64,000 nt of DNA, from the NCBI RefSeq assembly GCF_040954645.1, contig NC_092806.1, forward strand, positions 108,522,731-108,586,730. Reading direction: 5' to 3'. A program made the translations under genes and the position numbers. The notes under the pieces are model-generated. The model saw nothing but the letters and a program-made list of their open reading frames with translations, was not told the DNA's origin and searched no databases. Shown here piece after piece: positions 1 to 12,077 of the stretch. Source of the DNA: Diabrotica undecimpunctata. Lineage: Eukaryota; Arthropoda; Insecta; Coleoptera; Chrysomelidae. Positions within the stretch are counted from its first letter, which is position 1, and each line of letters opens with the position of its first letter.

Positions 1-792
1 TAAAAAATACTCTACTTGTGGTATATGTTGCTGCCAAGTTTCGTGTTGATTTTGGCACAGTATCCTTAAATATTTTATAACTTCTTTAATATATCTTTCT
101 GCAGGATTTGCCTGAGGATGTCTGATACTTGTAAAATGAATGTTGATTCCCTTTTTCTCACAAAATGTCCGAAATTTTTGGTTGTTAAAATATGTAGCAT
201 TATCTATTATGCAATTTCTAAATGGTCCTATTTCTTCGAAAAATTGATTAATATATAATTTTAATGTTTTAACATTTGTTCTGGAGCAGGGATATAGTTT
301 AATAAATTTTGTATATAAATCAACTATCACTAGTATATGCTTTTTTCCTGTTGGACTGAGAACCAAATTTGAAATAAAATCCATGGAAACTGTATTTAGT
401 TTTTCATATACAACATTAGATTTATATGTGTTCTGGTTTTTGAAATTCTTTTCTTTGTTTAGTTGACATATTGGGCATTGGGTAGTAATTTCTTTTGCTA
501 TACTTATGTCATTCTTTGCAAAATAATTGTCCCTAAATAGCATCCATAGCTTTCTTGAACCAATATGCATATAATTGTTATGTAAATTTTTCAATATTTT
601 CTTTGCTAAAGTTCTAGTTATTACATATACTTCTATGCCATTTATTATTTTATAATATATCCCATCTTTCCGAAGGACTTTTTGTTTTTCACTCAAATTG
701 ATCTGATCTCTTATAATTTCTTCTTTAGAATATAATCCTGTACTTTCAGTAATTGATTTAATCCAATTTTTATTGTTCGCTGCCCTTTTTGT
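1..792 (-). pseudogene. pol: Integrase part of gypsy 1 pol, frame-shifted from RT-RNase H
   Basis: Reading from about 792 down to 1 in the frame after the RNase H frame gives a continuous integrase. It has the Cys pair of the HHCC zinc domain (CPICQLNKE, about 440-480), then MDF with the first catalytic Asp near 380, IIDNATYF with the second near 210, and PQANPAERY with the catalytic Glu near 100. It joins the upstream frame only after a 1-nt shift in an A-rich stretch at about 770-790; reading NWIKSITES continues sensibly into KEEIIRDQ. Either an indel broke pol or the shift is programmed; an indel is more likely because Ty3/gypsy elements rarely shift there. The C-terminus lies outside the window. 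Confidence 0.82.
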
Positions 793-2898
793 GGTGTATT
801 TTCTAACCTTGATAAAGCATCTGCCACTATATTGGATTTTCCAGAAATGTATTTGATTTCAAAGCAGTATTCACTAAGTATTAGACTCCACCGATGTATT
901 CTACTGTTTCCATATTTGTTATTTAATATAGACGTTAAAGCTTGGTGATCTGTTTCTATTGTAAATTCATTACCCAACAAATAAAATCTTAATTTTGTGA
1001 CACAGTGTATTATACTTGCTAGTTCTAATTCTGAAACTGAGTAACCCTTTTCATGTGGCTTTGTAATTCTTGAAATGAATTGTATTGGGTATTCGACCCC
1101 ATCATGTATTTGTAATAATACCCCTGATAATCTCTCTATTGATGCATCTGTTCTTAATATGAATGGCTGTGTGTAGTCAGGAGAGTATATTTTCAAATTT
1201 GACAGAAAAATGTTTTTAATCTCTTGGAATGCTAGTTCTCTTCTCTGATCCCATCTCCATTTTACACCTTTTCTCAGTAGTTCAAGTAATGGAATTTCTT
1301 TTATACTTAGATCTGGTATCATCCTTTTATAATAATTAATTATTCCAATAAATCCTCTTAAAGTTCTTAAATTGTGTGGTGTTTTATATTCCTGAATGAC
1401 TTGTGTCCGTTCTGGATCCATTTCGATTCCCTTAGTGTTAAGTTTATAACCTAGATATATGACTTCTTTTTGAAAAAATGTACATTTTTCTTGATTTATT
1501 TTTAGTCCAACTTTGTCTAATCTATTTATTATAATTTTTAGGTGTTTCTCATGATCTTCAGCCGTTTTAGAAAAAATTAATATATCATCAATGTAGTGAA
1601 TTACAAAATGTTCATATTGATCCAAAATATCATGAAGACATCTACATAGAGCACTGCAAGATGATTGAAGTCCAAATGGTACTACTTTGAATTGATATAC
1701 TACTCCATCTATCTGAAATCCTGTATACTGTCTACTTTTTCTTTCTAGAGGTATTAACCAGAAACTATGCTGTAAATCGATTTTAGTGAAAAATGACATT
1801 CCTGTAATTCTTCCTAATATTCCATCTATACTCATTGGTGCTTCAAATTGCTTTTCAGTAATCTTGTTAATATTCCTTGCATCCAAACATAACCTGATTT
1901 CACCTGATCTTTTTCGTACTACTACTATGGGGTTAATAAAACGTGTGTCTGCCTTCTCAATGATCCCATCTTCTAACATATTATTAATTGTTTTGTTTAC
2001 TTCTTCTCTGTATTTATATGGTATTGGGTATGATTTTGTTTTAAAATCTTTTTCTTCTTTAACTTTTATACTATAGATATAATTTTGTGCAATTCTATTT
2101 TCTTTATTGACAAGTCCCTTGTGTTGCTGCAATATGGAAACGACTATTGATTTATATTCTTCAGGGCAATTAACTTTTATCACATCTTCTTCTTTACAAA
2201 TAAAATTATTCTTCATTTTGTACTCATTATTCCTTTCTTCCAATTTTACGCACTCCGCCTCGTAGGCATCCATCTGCTTAAAATTTCCATTCCTTAAATA
2301 TTCACTACAATAATTATTCTTTACATTCTTTTGGAACATTTCCCTATCATCAAAATACATTTCTTCTTCATAAACATCATTATTTTCTTTTAATAATATC
2401 CTATCAACTCTTATTCCTTCTTCCACCTCATCTTTCTGCATAAATTTAATTATTTGCCCTTCCAAAGTTACCATTTTTTCTTCAAAATCTATCTTTACTT
2501 TCTTCTTTTCCAATTCATCATTTCCCATTAATATATCAACACATAAATCCTTGACAATAAATCCTTGCATATTAATTTCTTTATTAAGAATATTAATTTT
2601 AAAATTGGCTAGTTTATCAATTTCACCCAACTTCTTATTATTTGCACCAACAATTTTAATTTTTGGAATCTTTATTATATCTGATAGTTTTAATGTATTA
2701 AAAATAAAATTCTCCGAGACTAAAGTACTTTCTGAACCAGTATCTATCATAATCTTAATCATTTTATTTTTGGCCAAAGCATTTATATAAATTAAATTAA
2801 TAGATTCAATAATTTTCTCTTCATCTAAAGAAATAAATTCAGAAGGTTTTTCATAATAGCAATGGCCTAACTTGTAATTCAGAAAGTTTACTGCACAA
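711..2898 (-). CDS. pol: Pol polyprotein of gypsy 1: protease, reverse transcriptase, RNase H
   Basis: The first ATG of the frame is at 2777, but the frame is open upstream to the gag frameshift site, so translation most likely enters at about 2898 by -1 shifting. Counting from the ATG (688 aa): protease DTGS at 12-15; RT with KIDLQHSF (Asp334) and YIDD at 395-398; RNase H with RTDAS (Asp543), SELELASI, TDHQAL (Asp610) and VADALSRL (Asp653). A 100-residue linker between protease and RT shows no motif. All catalytic residues checked are intact. The frame ends at 711, and the integrase follows in another frame. Products would make cDNA from the element's RNA in cytoplasmic particles. Confidence 0.9.
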
Positions 2899-4345
2899 AA
2901 TTTTGATTATTAGAATTGTCAGATTGTATCTGACCACTTGGATCTGATGTCCTATGTCTTTCCCTACTATGACTTCTACTCACATTTTCCTGCCTTGTAC
3001 TACTTCGTTCCCTGTCTTCGCAGCTTCTATTCCTTCGAACACAATTTACCTGTCTGTTAGAGTTAGGTCGCTCTGTATTTTTTCTATTGTTAAAATCTTG
3101 TCTATTATTATTAGTACTGTTATTAAAATGTTGTCTATTATAACTAGTATTATTATTAAAATTCTGTCTATTTTGATTACTATTATTATTATTAAAATTT
3201 TGTAAACTATTACCATATCTATAATTATTATATGATTGTCTATATTGTTGATTATCATTTTTATTATATTGAAAGTTATTATTGTTTTTTCTGTTGTTAT
3301 TATTACTTGTCATATTGCCTCTTTGTATTCTTTGAATAAAATTAATAAAACTATCTATTGTTTGAATATTTTGTACAGTTACGGTTTGCACAACATCAGC
3401 ATCAAAATGTATAGATACATTTAAGACTGTTTCATCCTCTCTAAGTGGTGGTTCTAAATATTTTGCAACTGTTATCAATTTCAATGCATAATCTACCATA
3501 TTTGATTTTAAATTTTGATTATACTTTCCAAAATATAGAATTTCTCTAAACTTGGCTTGCTCTAATTCACCCCAATAATAATTTAAAAATTTATTTTCAA
3601 ATGTTTGAAAATTATCTAAATCATTTTCAATACTAGCAAACCAAGTTGCTGCATTGTCATTTAATGTCATTCTAATATAATCTTTAATATCATTAATATT
3701 ATTCACAAATCTTAATTTATGTTTTAAACTATTTATGTATACCCTAGGATGCAAATTTTTTATATTACCAGTGAATTTAATCCCAGTCTCATTTGTTAAA
3801 TTTAAGTAAGGTCTCCCTATGTCTCTCATTTGTGAAATATCATCTATTCTCTGTTCCACATTTCTTATTTGATTACTATTTATTTGGATATTTTGTTGTA
3901 TATCGTCTAATTTTTCTTCTGTGTTTCTCCTGTCTTCGTTAATTTTTACTTCTAAGTTACATTTCTGTAACTCTATTTTCTGTTCTATATCTATCTTATT
4001 ATCTTGAATAATCCTCTTTACTTCTGTCCTTTCATTGTCTATCCTTTTCTTGTAGTCATTCCGTATACTTTTTATTTCATTTGCTACCTTTTTCTCTGCA
4101 GTTTGAAGTTTTTTATCCATTTGTTTTTCTATTTGCTTTACAATTTTATTATTATTATCTTCTATTTTCTTTTCTAATTTTCTATAATTCTCTTCCAATT
4201 TCTGTTCCATTTTTTTCATGTCCTCTTTGACTTCTTTTGAATTCTCTTCAATTTTTTTCGTATTCTCTTCCATTGTCTTGTTCATCTGCATCATTAATGA
4301 CATCAAAGCTGCCATATTGACATTTTCCTCTCTTTCTGGATTCAT
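2888..4345 (-). CDS. gag: Gag-like protein of gypsy 1, long coiled coil, no zinc knuckle
   Basis: Complete 485-codon frame. Residues about 1-165 are Glu/Lys/Asn-rich heptad-like sequence (KKMEQKLEENYRKLEKKIED), a predicted coiled coil. Residues about 185-345 look like the retrotransposon gag capsid (FTGNIKNLHPRVYI, NDNAATWFASI, KFLNYYWG, FREILYFGKYNQ). Residues 345-430 are Asn/Gln-rich with runs of Asn, and the tail is Arg/Ser-rich. The usual CCHC zinc knuckle is absent; the basic RS-like tail may bind RNA instead. The start at 4345 is the first ATG of the frame, 146-160 nt downstream of the PBS. Stop at 2888-2890 overlaps the start of the pol frame. Confidence 0.88.
   Translation of the reverse strand: MNPEREENVNMAALMSLMMQMNKTMEENTKKIEENSKEVKEDMKKMEQKLEENYRKLEKKIEDNNNKIVKQIEKQMDKKLQTAEKKVANEIKSIRNDYKKRIDNERTEVKRIIQDNKIDIEQKIELQKCNLEVKINEDRRNTEEKLDDIQQNIQINSNQIRNVEQRIDDISQMRDIGRPYLNLTNETGIKFTGNIKNLHPRVYINSLKHKLRFVNNINDIKDYIRMTLNDNAATWFASIENDLDNFQTFENKFLNYYWGELEQAKFREILYFGKYNQNLKSNMVDYALKLITVAKYLEPPLREDETVLNVSIHFDADVVQTVTVQNIQTIDSFINFIQRIQRGNMTSNNNNRKNNNNFQYNKNDNQQYRQSYNNYRYGNSLQNFNNNNSNQNRQNFNNNTSYNRQHFNNSTNNNRQDFNNRKNTERPNSNRQVNCVRRNRSCEDRERSSTRQENVSRSHSRERHRTSDPSGQIQSDNSNNQNFVQ
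2897..2903 (-). promoter_or_regulatory. Candidate -1 ribosomal frameshift heptamer gag-pol (A AAT TTT)
   Basis: In the gag frame the codons CAA AAT TTT GTG CAG TAA end the gene, so A-AAT-TTT fits the slippery pattern X XXY YYZ in register, only three codons before the stop. A -1 slip here enters a frame that stays open through the pol protease. Pol lacks any earlier ATG than 2777, and the open stretch between contains no stop. A downstream pseudoknot was not modelled. Confidence 0.65.
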
Positions 4346-4490
4346 TTCTGCAGTATCTTGTGGAACTTGAACTTGAACTTGTTCAAATATAATTAAAAAT
4401 AAAATCTATAATTTTTCCTTTCTACTGATAATTAATTTAATTATATGAGAGCACTTATCTTCCCAAACTAATTCTTTTAAATAGAGAGCC
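4346..4490 (-). other. 5' leader of gypsy 1 between PBS and gag
   Basis: Non-coding AT-rich leader. It contains short tandem CAAGTT-like repeats near the gag ATG (about 4360-4385) and nothing else I recognise. Confidence 0.6.
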
Positions 4491-4506
4491 ACCGCGTTGG
4501 GTGCCA
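4491..4506 (-). other. Primer binding site of gypsy 1
   Basis: Minus strand reads TGGCACCCAACGCGGT, starting with TGG (complement of tRNA CCA), four bases inside the LTR border. The priming tRNA was not identified. Confidence 0.75.
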
Positions 4507-4510
4507 AATT

Positions 4511-5563
4511 TGTTATGATGTGTTTTTTGTTTGAATGATGAGCAATGAGTATTTTTAATAATATAGGGTTTTTATCGCGGTTCTCAAAGAATTAGCTTGT
4601 AAGTACTTTTTTAAATTATCTTTATTATAACTATTATGAAACGCACATATATATCTAACCTAGCCAATGTAAATTTAAAATAAACTATCTTTAAATTGAT
4701 ATTCTTATAAAACTAATTAAATTCTATAGACAATGTAAAATTTAAACAAACTATCTTCAAAATTGAAATTGTTATGACACTAACTAAATTATATTAACAA
4801 AATTTTGTACCTTTCTTTCACTGAATGCCTAAATGAACTGTTTTCCACTATATAGATTCTAATCATCACTGAATGTCTTCGTACTTCGGTTATCCTTGTT
4901 CTTGTGAAATTACTTTTTCCAATTATCAGCTTCTACCAATTTAAGATATAGTTTTCTTCACCAGCATTTATACACCACCAAGCAAACCAGCAAACACCAT
5001 TTATATTTATTCTTCTTTTCAATATACCAATATCCAATTATTATAAGTTGATTTATACTAATCTCCAATCATAATATAATTTTAATTCCTTCCAATGTCC
5101 ATCCAATATTCTTCTAATATACTTTTATAATTATATTAAACAATTTGACTATTTGTAACTGATTCACTGACTCCAACTAACTTTCATATTTCTTACTAAA
5201 CTTTTCTGACTGACTTCTTGAAAATTCTGAACAATTTACTTCACTAACTAAATGTGTCTACTAACTTTCATAATAAACCGGCCTGACTTCTGACTAAAAA
5301 CTGCCATCTTGAATCCAAATCACGGGTATTTATATCTTTTTGGATGCTCCAGAACCATCTGGTAAGAAATCATGTTCTCTTTAGTTCTATTAAATACATG
5401 TCTGAATTTTCTGGAACAAACCATTTCGCAAACATGGCCATCTCCGGTGATCCAGAGAATTCCATTCTTTTCTATTAATAATTTTGTTGACATTTAGGCT
5501 TTTCAGATCAGAATAAACATTTAAATCATTAAATATATATAAATTAAACATTTTAAACTAACA
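4511..5563 (-). repeat. 5' LTR of gypsy 1 (about 1053 bp)
   Basis: The inner border next to the PBS reads TGTTATGATG on the plus strand. The outer border at 5559-5563 reads TAACA, so the LTR has the short inverted termini TGTTA...TAACA. The outer border is inferred from this symmetry only, because the second LTR is outside the window. The LTR carries no ORF. Confidence 0.65.
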
Positions 5564-6305
<742 letters not shown>

Positions 6306-7158
6306 ATAGTATGAAGTCTAGTTAATAATTAAAGTCAAAGGTAAGTATACAAAAATAAAGACAAATAAGCAAAGTCAGGTAAATACATAATATAGAGATC
6401 ATATCTCACAAAAATGAATAGTTAATTGATACTGCTAATGAATGAACCTCAAAAAAAATTAGTACTCAGGATAACTGAGTACCTAAAGTAAGGTAACAAT
6501 AATATCAAAATTATAAAATGAGTAAAAGCATGTAGACATTGATATGCAAATGTAATTATTGATAAACAACTCAAAAATACATATAAACTTTACTTGATAT
6601 GTCAAATAAGACAAAGTTCTACACAAAAGAGATATAGTAACTGCATAAAACAAGTCTTAGAAGACTAAGAGTAAGTTAATAATGAAAATAAGATAATGAT
6701 ACATAAGAAATGTTATTCTCACTAAATATAAAGCAGGGATCTTTACAAAAGAATAAAGTACTGCATAAATATAGTTTACAAAAATAGAAGAAAACAAGTG
6801 AAAGTATACTACAATCAAACTTCAAAGCGCCATAAGTGTACACCAGATTTCTAAAAGTAGATGCATAGAATTATTTTACCTCCAAAAGAAATAAAAAAAA
6901 AACATCATCCAAAAAAATATATATTAATTGTCTCTAAAAGACCAAAAAGGAACACAGATTCATATAATCTGGCCCAAAATCTCCTTAGGATATATGTATC
7001 CTAGGAAAACTAAAACAAAAATCAAAAACAATTACCCAAAGTAAAATAATAGGAATATATAAACAGTTACGGTAATGTCAAATAAATAATATTAATATGT
7101 TTATCATAACTACAGAAATATCAAAATATAAAGAGATAAAAGATAATGCTTTACTATA
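6306..7158. other. A-rich non-coding stretch left of gypsy 2
   Basis: Probably the 3' untranslated end of gypsy 2 or its flank. No copy of the 12.1 kb LTR was found here, so the 3' LTR appears missing. Two short inverted repeats are visible: GTACTCAG/CTGAGTAC at 6462-6482 and an imperfect TCCTTAGGATA/TATCCTAGGA at 6982-7006. Confidence 0.5.
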
Positions 7159-7790
7159 TTATACAAGAGACTCATCATCACTAGAATCAGTAACATCTAA
7201 CTTAATATCTTGCACATGAAAATTACCAAGGTCTTTACCATCTAGATCCTTAAGATTATATACTAAAGAAGATAAAACTTTATGTATAATACAGGGAATA
7301 AATTTGGGAGCTAATTTAGCAGAAAAATCATCCACAGCTTTTGAAATGATATTATTTTTCTTCCAGACTTTGTCACCTACATGAAATTTTACATCACGTC
7401 TACGTAAATTGTAGCGTTTAGTGTTGGTATTGTAAGAGTGACGTATTCTCTTCTGAACTTCATTAAATATAGGAGAAATATTCTCTAAAGGCTTGGGATC
7501 AAACAATTTATTGTTAATATTAACAATATTATTAGATGTTTCTTTAATAGCACCAAAGAATGAACCATCAACAGGAACATTTCTGGCAAATGTTAAAATT
7601 GAAGGAGAAAATTGTGTTACTTCATGTTTAGCTAGACGAATAGCTTGGGCTATTTTAAAAATTTCCTTGTCCCAATCTTTATGATTGTCCTGAATAAAAG
7701 ACCTAATTGCAGTAACAATTGTCTTATTACCTCTTTCAGTAGGATTAATCTGAGGAAAGTATTTAGCATTATACGAATTTTTTGTACCTT
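7159..7790 (-). pseudogene. pol: Integrase C-terminal part of gypsy 2
   Basis: From about 7780 the minus strand reads an open integrase frame: FPQINPTERGNKT holds the catalytic Glu, then SFIQDNHKDWDKE, FSPSILTFARNVP and a C-terminal GDKVWKKN/FIPCIIHKV region typical of gypsy integrase tails. The last ATG-initiated part begins at 7506, but homology extends well upstream, so that ATG is internal. The frame ends at 7159. It is separated from the upstream pol frame by frame changes and a stop between about 7780 and 7885. No chromodomain is evident. Confidence 0.8.
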
Positions 7791-7801
7791 GTACTTTTCC
7801 A

Positions 7802-10003
7802 TCAAAGTTTTAAAATCTTTGGAAACAAATTGTTTTCAATTATCAACTGCAAAGATCTGTGGTACACCAAAAATAAGAAAAACTTTTCGATAAACTTGAC
7901 AATAGCTTTAGAAGTAGCATTAGCCAAAGGATGTACAAACATGAACTTTGTAAACCAGTCCACAACAACTAAAAGATAACGATTTCCATTTTTAGATCTA
8001 GGATATGGACCAAGTAAATCAGCAGATAAAAACTGAAAAGGAAAATTAATATCACGATATTGTCCCATAAGACCAGCTGGAGGTAAGTTACTAGGCTTGC
8101 AAGAAGCACAAACTTTACATTTATGAACATAGTTCACCACAAATGATCTCATTTTAGGCCAATAATACAATTCTGAAATCCTAGAAAGGGTTTTAAAGAA
8201 ACCTAAATGAGCAGCTGTAGGATCATCATGATATATTTGCAAAATTTCCTTCCTATGTGGAGAAGGAACAAAAATTTTCCATTCTGGAGAAGAATCGGAA
8301 AACTTTGAGCTAAAAAAAACATGTTTATGGAGAACATTATCCTGAACCTTAAAAGCAGGATATAAGTTAGGATTATCTGTAAATTTTGCTATCATATTCC
8401 TATACCAAGCAGCTGTTTTTAAATTAGATAAATTCAAGAGAGAAACTTGAGATGCTTCAGGAATTCTTGAAAGAGAGTCAGCTACTACATTTAAAGAACC
8501 ACTACGATGAACAACAGTAAATTTGTGACAAGACAGTTTCATTATCCATCTGGCAATTCTAGGAGAAGGATTCTTCATGCTATATAACCACTGTAATGAG
8601 GAGTGATCTGTAATAACAGTAAAATCATCACTACCTTCAATATAGCATCTAAATTTTTCAATTGATAACAAAATTGCTAACAATTCTTTCTCAGTAGTTG
8701 TATATTTTCGCTGAGCTCTTGTTAAAGTTTTGCTAAAGTAAGCAATAGGATGTTCTAATCCATCATCTTTTTGAAATAATACACCACCAACACCAGAGTC
8801 ACTTGCATCACAAGCAAGATAGAAATGCTTGGAAACATCAGGACTTGCAAGAACAGGAGCTGTTGTAAGAACCTGCTTAATTTTCTGAAAAGCTTCATCA
8901 GCTTCAGGAGTCCACGTAATAGGTTGACCTTTCTTTCTGCCTTTGAGCAAGTCAGAAATGGGATTGCAAATAGTAGCAAAATTGTTTAGGAACCTACGGT
9001 AATAACCAATTAAGCCAATCAACCTACGTATCTGGGTTGTATTTGTGGGTACAGGGTATTCCAAAATAGACAGGACCTTACCAGGATCAGTTCTTAACCC
9101 TTGATCATCTACTACAAATCCAAGGAATTTCAGTGAAGATCTGCAAAACTGGCATTTCTCAAAATTAACAGTGAGATTTGCATCTTTCAAACGCTTGAAT
9201 AGCATTTTCAGAGTTTTGATATGAGCATTTAAATTTGGGGTTACAACGATAATATCATCAAGATAATAAAAAACAAAAGGTTCTAATAAAGGACCTATAA
9301 CTGAGTCCATGACACTACACATAGCTTGAGCACTATTATTAAGACCAAAAGGTAAAACATTAAAACAAAATAAACCTCTATTTTGCACAGAAAAAGTAGT
9401 CTTTAATTTAGATTCTTCATCTAAAGGAATTTGATAAAAAGCCTGTTTAAGATCAATAGAAGATATGAACTTAGCATCTCTTACTTTAGAAATAATTGTA
9501 TCAATTAAAGGCATAGTATAGCTATCAGGAACTGTAACTGAATTAAGTTTCCTACCATCGAAACAAACTCGGTGTGAACCATCTTTCTTTGGCACAAGCC
9601 ATAAAGGAGAAGACCATGGTGTACTTGTAGTTAAGGGTTCTATAACTTTAAGTTTTAGCATTTCATCCACTCCAGCATTTAAAACCTTCTGCATAGCAGG
9701 TGACAATGGATACTCTCTCTGTTTAATAGGTTTAGCATTGGCAGTATCTATATGATGTGTATATAGATGAGTTCTACCAATGGAATCTGTAGGACCTATT
9801 TCTTTAAACAACTTAATAACAGAGTTGAGTTGTGATTGCTGAATGTCAGAAAGATTTTCAGAACTGATAATAGTATTTACTACACAAGTAGATAAATCTG
9901 TAGCCTTAAATGAAAAATTTGAGAAATCCAAAGAAAGTTTAAACAAATGAATAAAATCCATGCCTAATATCATTTTATGTGAAATAGAAGGAACCACTAA
10001 CAC
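7802..10003 (-). pseudogene. pol: Pol of gypsy 2: RT, RNase H, integrase N-terminal half
   Basis: The frame follows directly on the protease frame after a single in-frame TAA at 10004-10006; the first codon is GTG, so this is not a true start. Residues: IDLKQAF at 183-189, YLDD at 247-250, RNase H CDASDSG near 398, TDHSSLQW near 465 and VADSLSR near 508, integrase zinc ligands His592/His599/Cys629/Cys632 and first catalytic Asp662 (SADLLGPYP). After residue about 705 the sequence loses homology because of a frame change. The second catalytic Asp is readable in another frame (AVDN) followed by a TGA. Confidence 0.88.
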
Positions 10004-10567
10004 TTATAGTGATTGAGTTTTACTCAATAAAGTAACAGGTAACCAAACATATCCTAAAGTACTCTGAATGTTTCCATCAGCAGTAGTGAGTTGAACTGAG
10101 ACATCATAGTTAAGTGCTAAATTAAGCTTTTTAAGTAAAAATAAAGAAGGAGAACCAATAATACTAACATTACTGCCACTATCGAGAAGTGCAGAGATTG
10201 TCTCATCACCTACAGAAATAGAAATATATGGTCTATTATCGTTAGTATGGACATCTAGTAATGGACCAGAATTGAAAGGTACCTTTGAATTTAAAGGACC
10301 ACTAGAAAGAACAGAAGTACTAGAAGAAGGTAAAGTTTTAGATTGTACTGAAGAAAAAGTACTTAAATTATCATTAGATATAAAAGAAGAAGCAATTTTA
10401 GGTATAACTTTCTTAGAAACTGTTACTGACTTTGGTTGTTTGAACGTTTTTGAAAAGTTTTCCCTGGGATGTTCTTGCCTTTGCTCGATGTTCCTGGGAC
10501 AGACGTTTGGCTGCTTTGAGGCATGCTGTCTCTCGGAGCTTGACCTCGCAAACCGTTTTTTGAACAT
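10004..10567 (-). pseudogene. pol: Protease domain of gypsy 2 pol
   Basis: This frame carries the retroviral-type aspartyl protease motif ALLDSGSNVSIIG near residue 130, flanked by Ser-rich linker. It lies in the -1 frame relative to gag and overlaps it by 145 bp (10423-10567), so synthesis as a gag-pol fusion by -1 shifting is plausible; I saw no clear canonical heptamer in the overlap. The TAA at 10004 splits protease from RT, whose reading continues in the same frame. Confidence 0.82.
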
Positions 10568-11703
10568 TTGCTACATTCATTTGTGGTGATATTCTTAAAC
10601 CCACAACTATGACAAAACTTTCTCTTGGGTTTATTACATACTTGAAAAGTATGGCCTGTCATGTTGCAGTTCCAACATGTAGCAGAAGAAGAGAGAGACT
10701 CAACAGAAAATTTACTGCGAGAAGAAATAGTAAGAGCGGCTTCAAATCTCTTACAATACTTTGTAAGGTCTGCAACTGATTCCACATCCTGGAAAGCAAG
10801 AGCCTTGACATAATCAGGAAGAAGACCAATAATGATTTCATCTACTTTTTCACACTCAGGAATAGATTTTGAAGACCGGAGCATCAAAGACTCCATATAA
10901 GAAATATATGCAGAGACAGGTTGTTTGAAAGACTGTTTTGTAGAACGTATTTGTTCCCACAAATGTCTTTCATAATTGTAAGGTAAATAAGTTTCCTTTA
11001 AGGAAGCAACTAATTCAGACCAAGAATTAAAAGATTTTTTTGTAAAGTGATTATGCCACCAAGTAAAAGCAGCACCTTTAAATAGGTCTCCCGCAGAGAT
11101 GAATAAATCTTCATCAGTGCAGTTCCTAGAAAACTTTAAAGTTTCAATCTGTTCGAGAAATGGAATTAGAGGTTCTTTACCAGAAAATTTTTTAATACCC
11201 CATTGATAAACAGGAACAGACTTAACAGGTGAGACTGAAGATTAAGAATAATTGAGGTTTACTCTATCAGGAGTAGAAGCAGCAGGTTGGTCTACCATAT
11301 CAGGTTGATCTACAATGTCAGACAAAGTACCTTCTAATTTCAACAAATCATAGCGGATAGCTTTTTTTAATTTTTCTTCGTCTACAGAAGTTGGCTGTAG
11401 ACGGGAGATTCTACCAGACAAATGAGTTGAACGAGAACTGAAAGCTTTGAATCTACTATCAGATTTTGTACCTGAATAATCAGATATAAGACTTAATAGG
11501 TCAGAATAGGAAGCTAAAGCTTGTTGGTAATCAACATCAAAAGATAGATTAACAGAAACATCAGAAAAACTACGGTTACTGGCTTCCTGAGAAAGAAGTC
11601 CAGCAAGGATCTTTCGTTTTTCCTCTTCTGTATTTGGGACAGAGACATTCCTAATAAGAATTTCATATGATAATTCATCTGTCTTTAAATGTTTAGGTAG
11701 CAT
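10423..11703 (-). pseudogene. gag: Gag of gypsy 2 with one premature stop
   Basis: The ATG at 11703 opens a frame that would run 426 codons to 10423 but for a TAA at 11242-11244. The part after the stop is plainly gag (FKGAAFTWWHNHFTK, ETYLPYNYERHLWEQ, VDEIIIGLLPDYVKAL), followed by a zinc knuckle CWNCNMTGHTFQVC (CX2CX4HX4C) and a second Cys-rich cluster (CHSCGFK...CSKC). The first 150 residues look like a matrix-type N-terminus with no motif. The ATG at 10962 is internal, not a real start. Confidence 0.85.
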
Positions 11704-12060
11704 CTTGAAGAAATAATTTAAAAAAATTAAGAAAGTAATTAAAATACACTATCCACAAAAACTGGTTAAGTTAAAAAAAAAACAAACCACTTAAAACAGT
11801 ATAAAAGTACCTACCATCAAAAAAAAACATATAAAAATATCTAAGTATAAAATATATATGCTGAAATATATAAAAATGGTAATACTTTTTAACCCAACAT
11901 GTGAAAATATATAAAAACAGTCAAAAATATGGAAATATTAAAATTAACTGCAAATAATGATAATATGAACACACAAAAAAATAAATAATAAAGTATTTAT
12001 TTAAGTTTGTTATTTGCCACCAAACCAAAAACCCAGAGCACAATTCCCTGAATAAAACAA
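11704..12060 (-). other. 5' leader of gypsy 2
   Basis: AT-rich sequence between PBS and gag with A-runs. No conserved element seen. Confidence 0.55.
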
Positions 12061-12076
12061 GTACGGTTGGGCGCCA
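12061..12076 (-). other. Primer binding site of gypsy 2
   Basis: Minus strand reads TGGCGCCCAACCGTAC, one base inside the LTR border at 12078. Confidence 0.78.
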
Positions 12077-12077
12077 A

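Larger units (their letters stand above)
1..5563 (-). mobile_element. Ty3/gypsy-type LTR retrotransposon 1, 3' part beyond window
   Basis: In minus-strand order it has a 5' LTR (4511-5563), a primer binding site, gag, a protease-RT-RNase H frame and integrase, the order PR-RT-RH-IN that defines Ty3/gypsy. The integrase and the 3' LTR run off the left edge, so target duplications cannot be checked. Gag has no stop, and the only clear coding lesion in the visible part is one frame change between RNase H and integrase. It is therefore much better preserved than the second gypsy element in this window. No env-like frame is visible. Assignment to a named family was not possible by eye. Confidence 0.9.

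Noticed and set aside
1786..2790. Plus-strand ORFs opposite gypsy 1 pol and gag
   Set aside because: Antisense shadows of the minus-strand genes with hydrophobic, low-complexity translations.
4360..4385. Short CAAGTT tandem as a regulatory element
   Set aside because: Three imperfect hexamers only; too weak to call.
10272..10589. 105-codon plus-strand ORF
   Set aside because: Antisense to gypsy 2 protease and zinc-knuckle region.
12061..12076. Possible tRNA remnant
   Set aside because: Only the 16-bp primer binding site; no cloverleaf around it.
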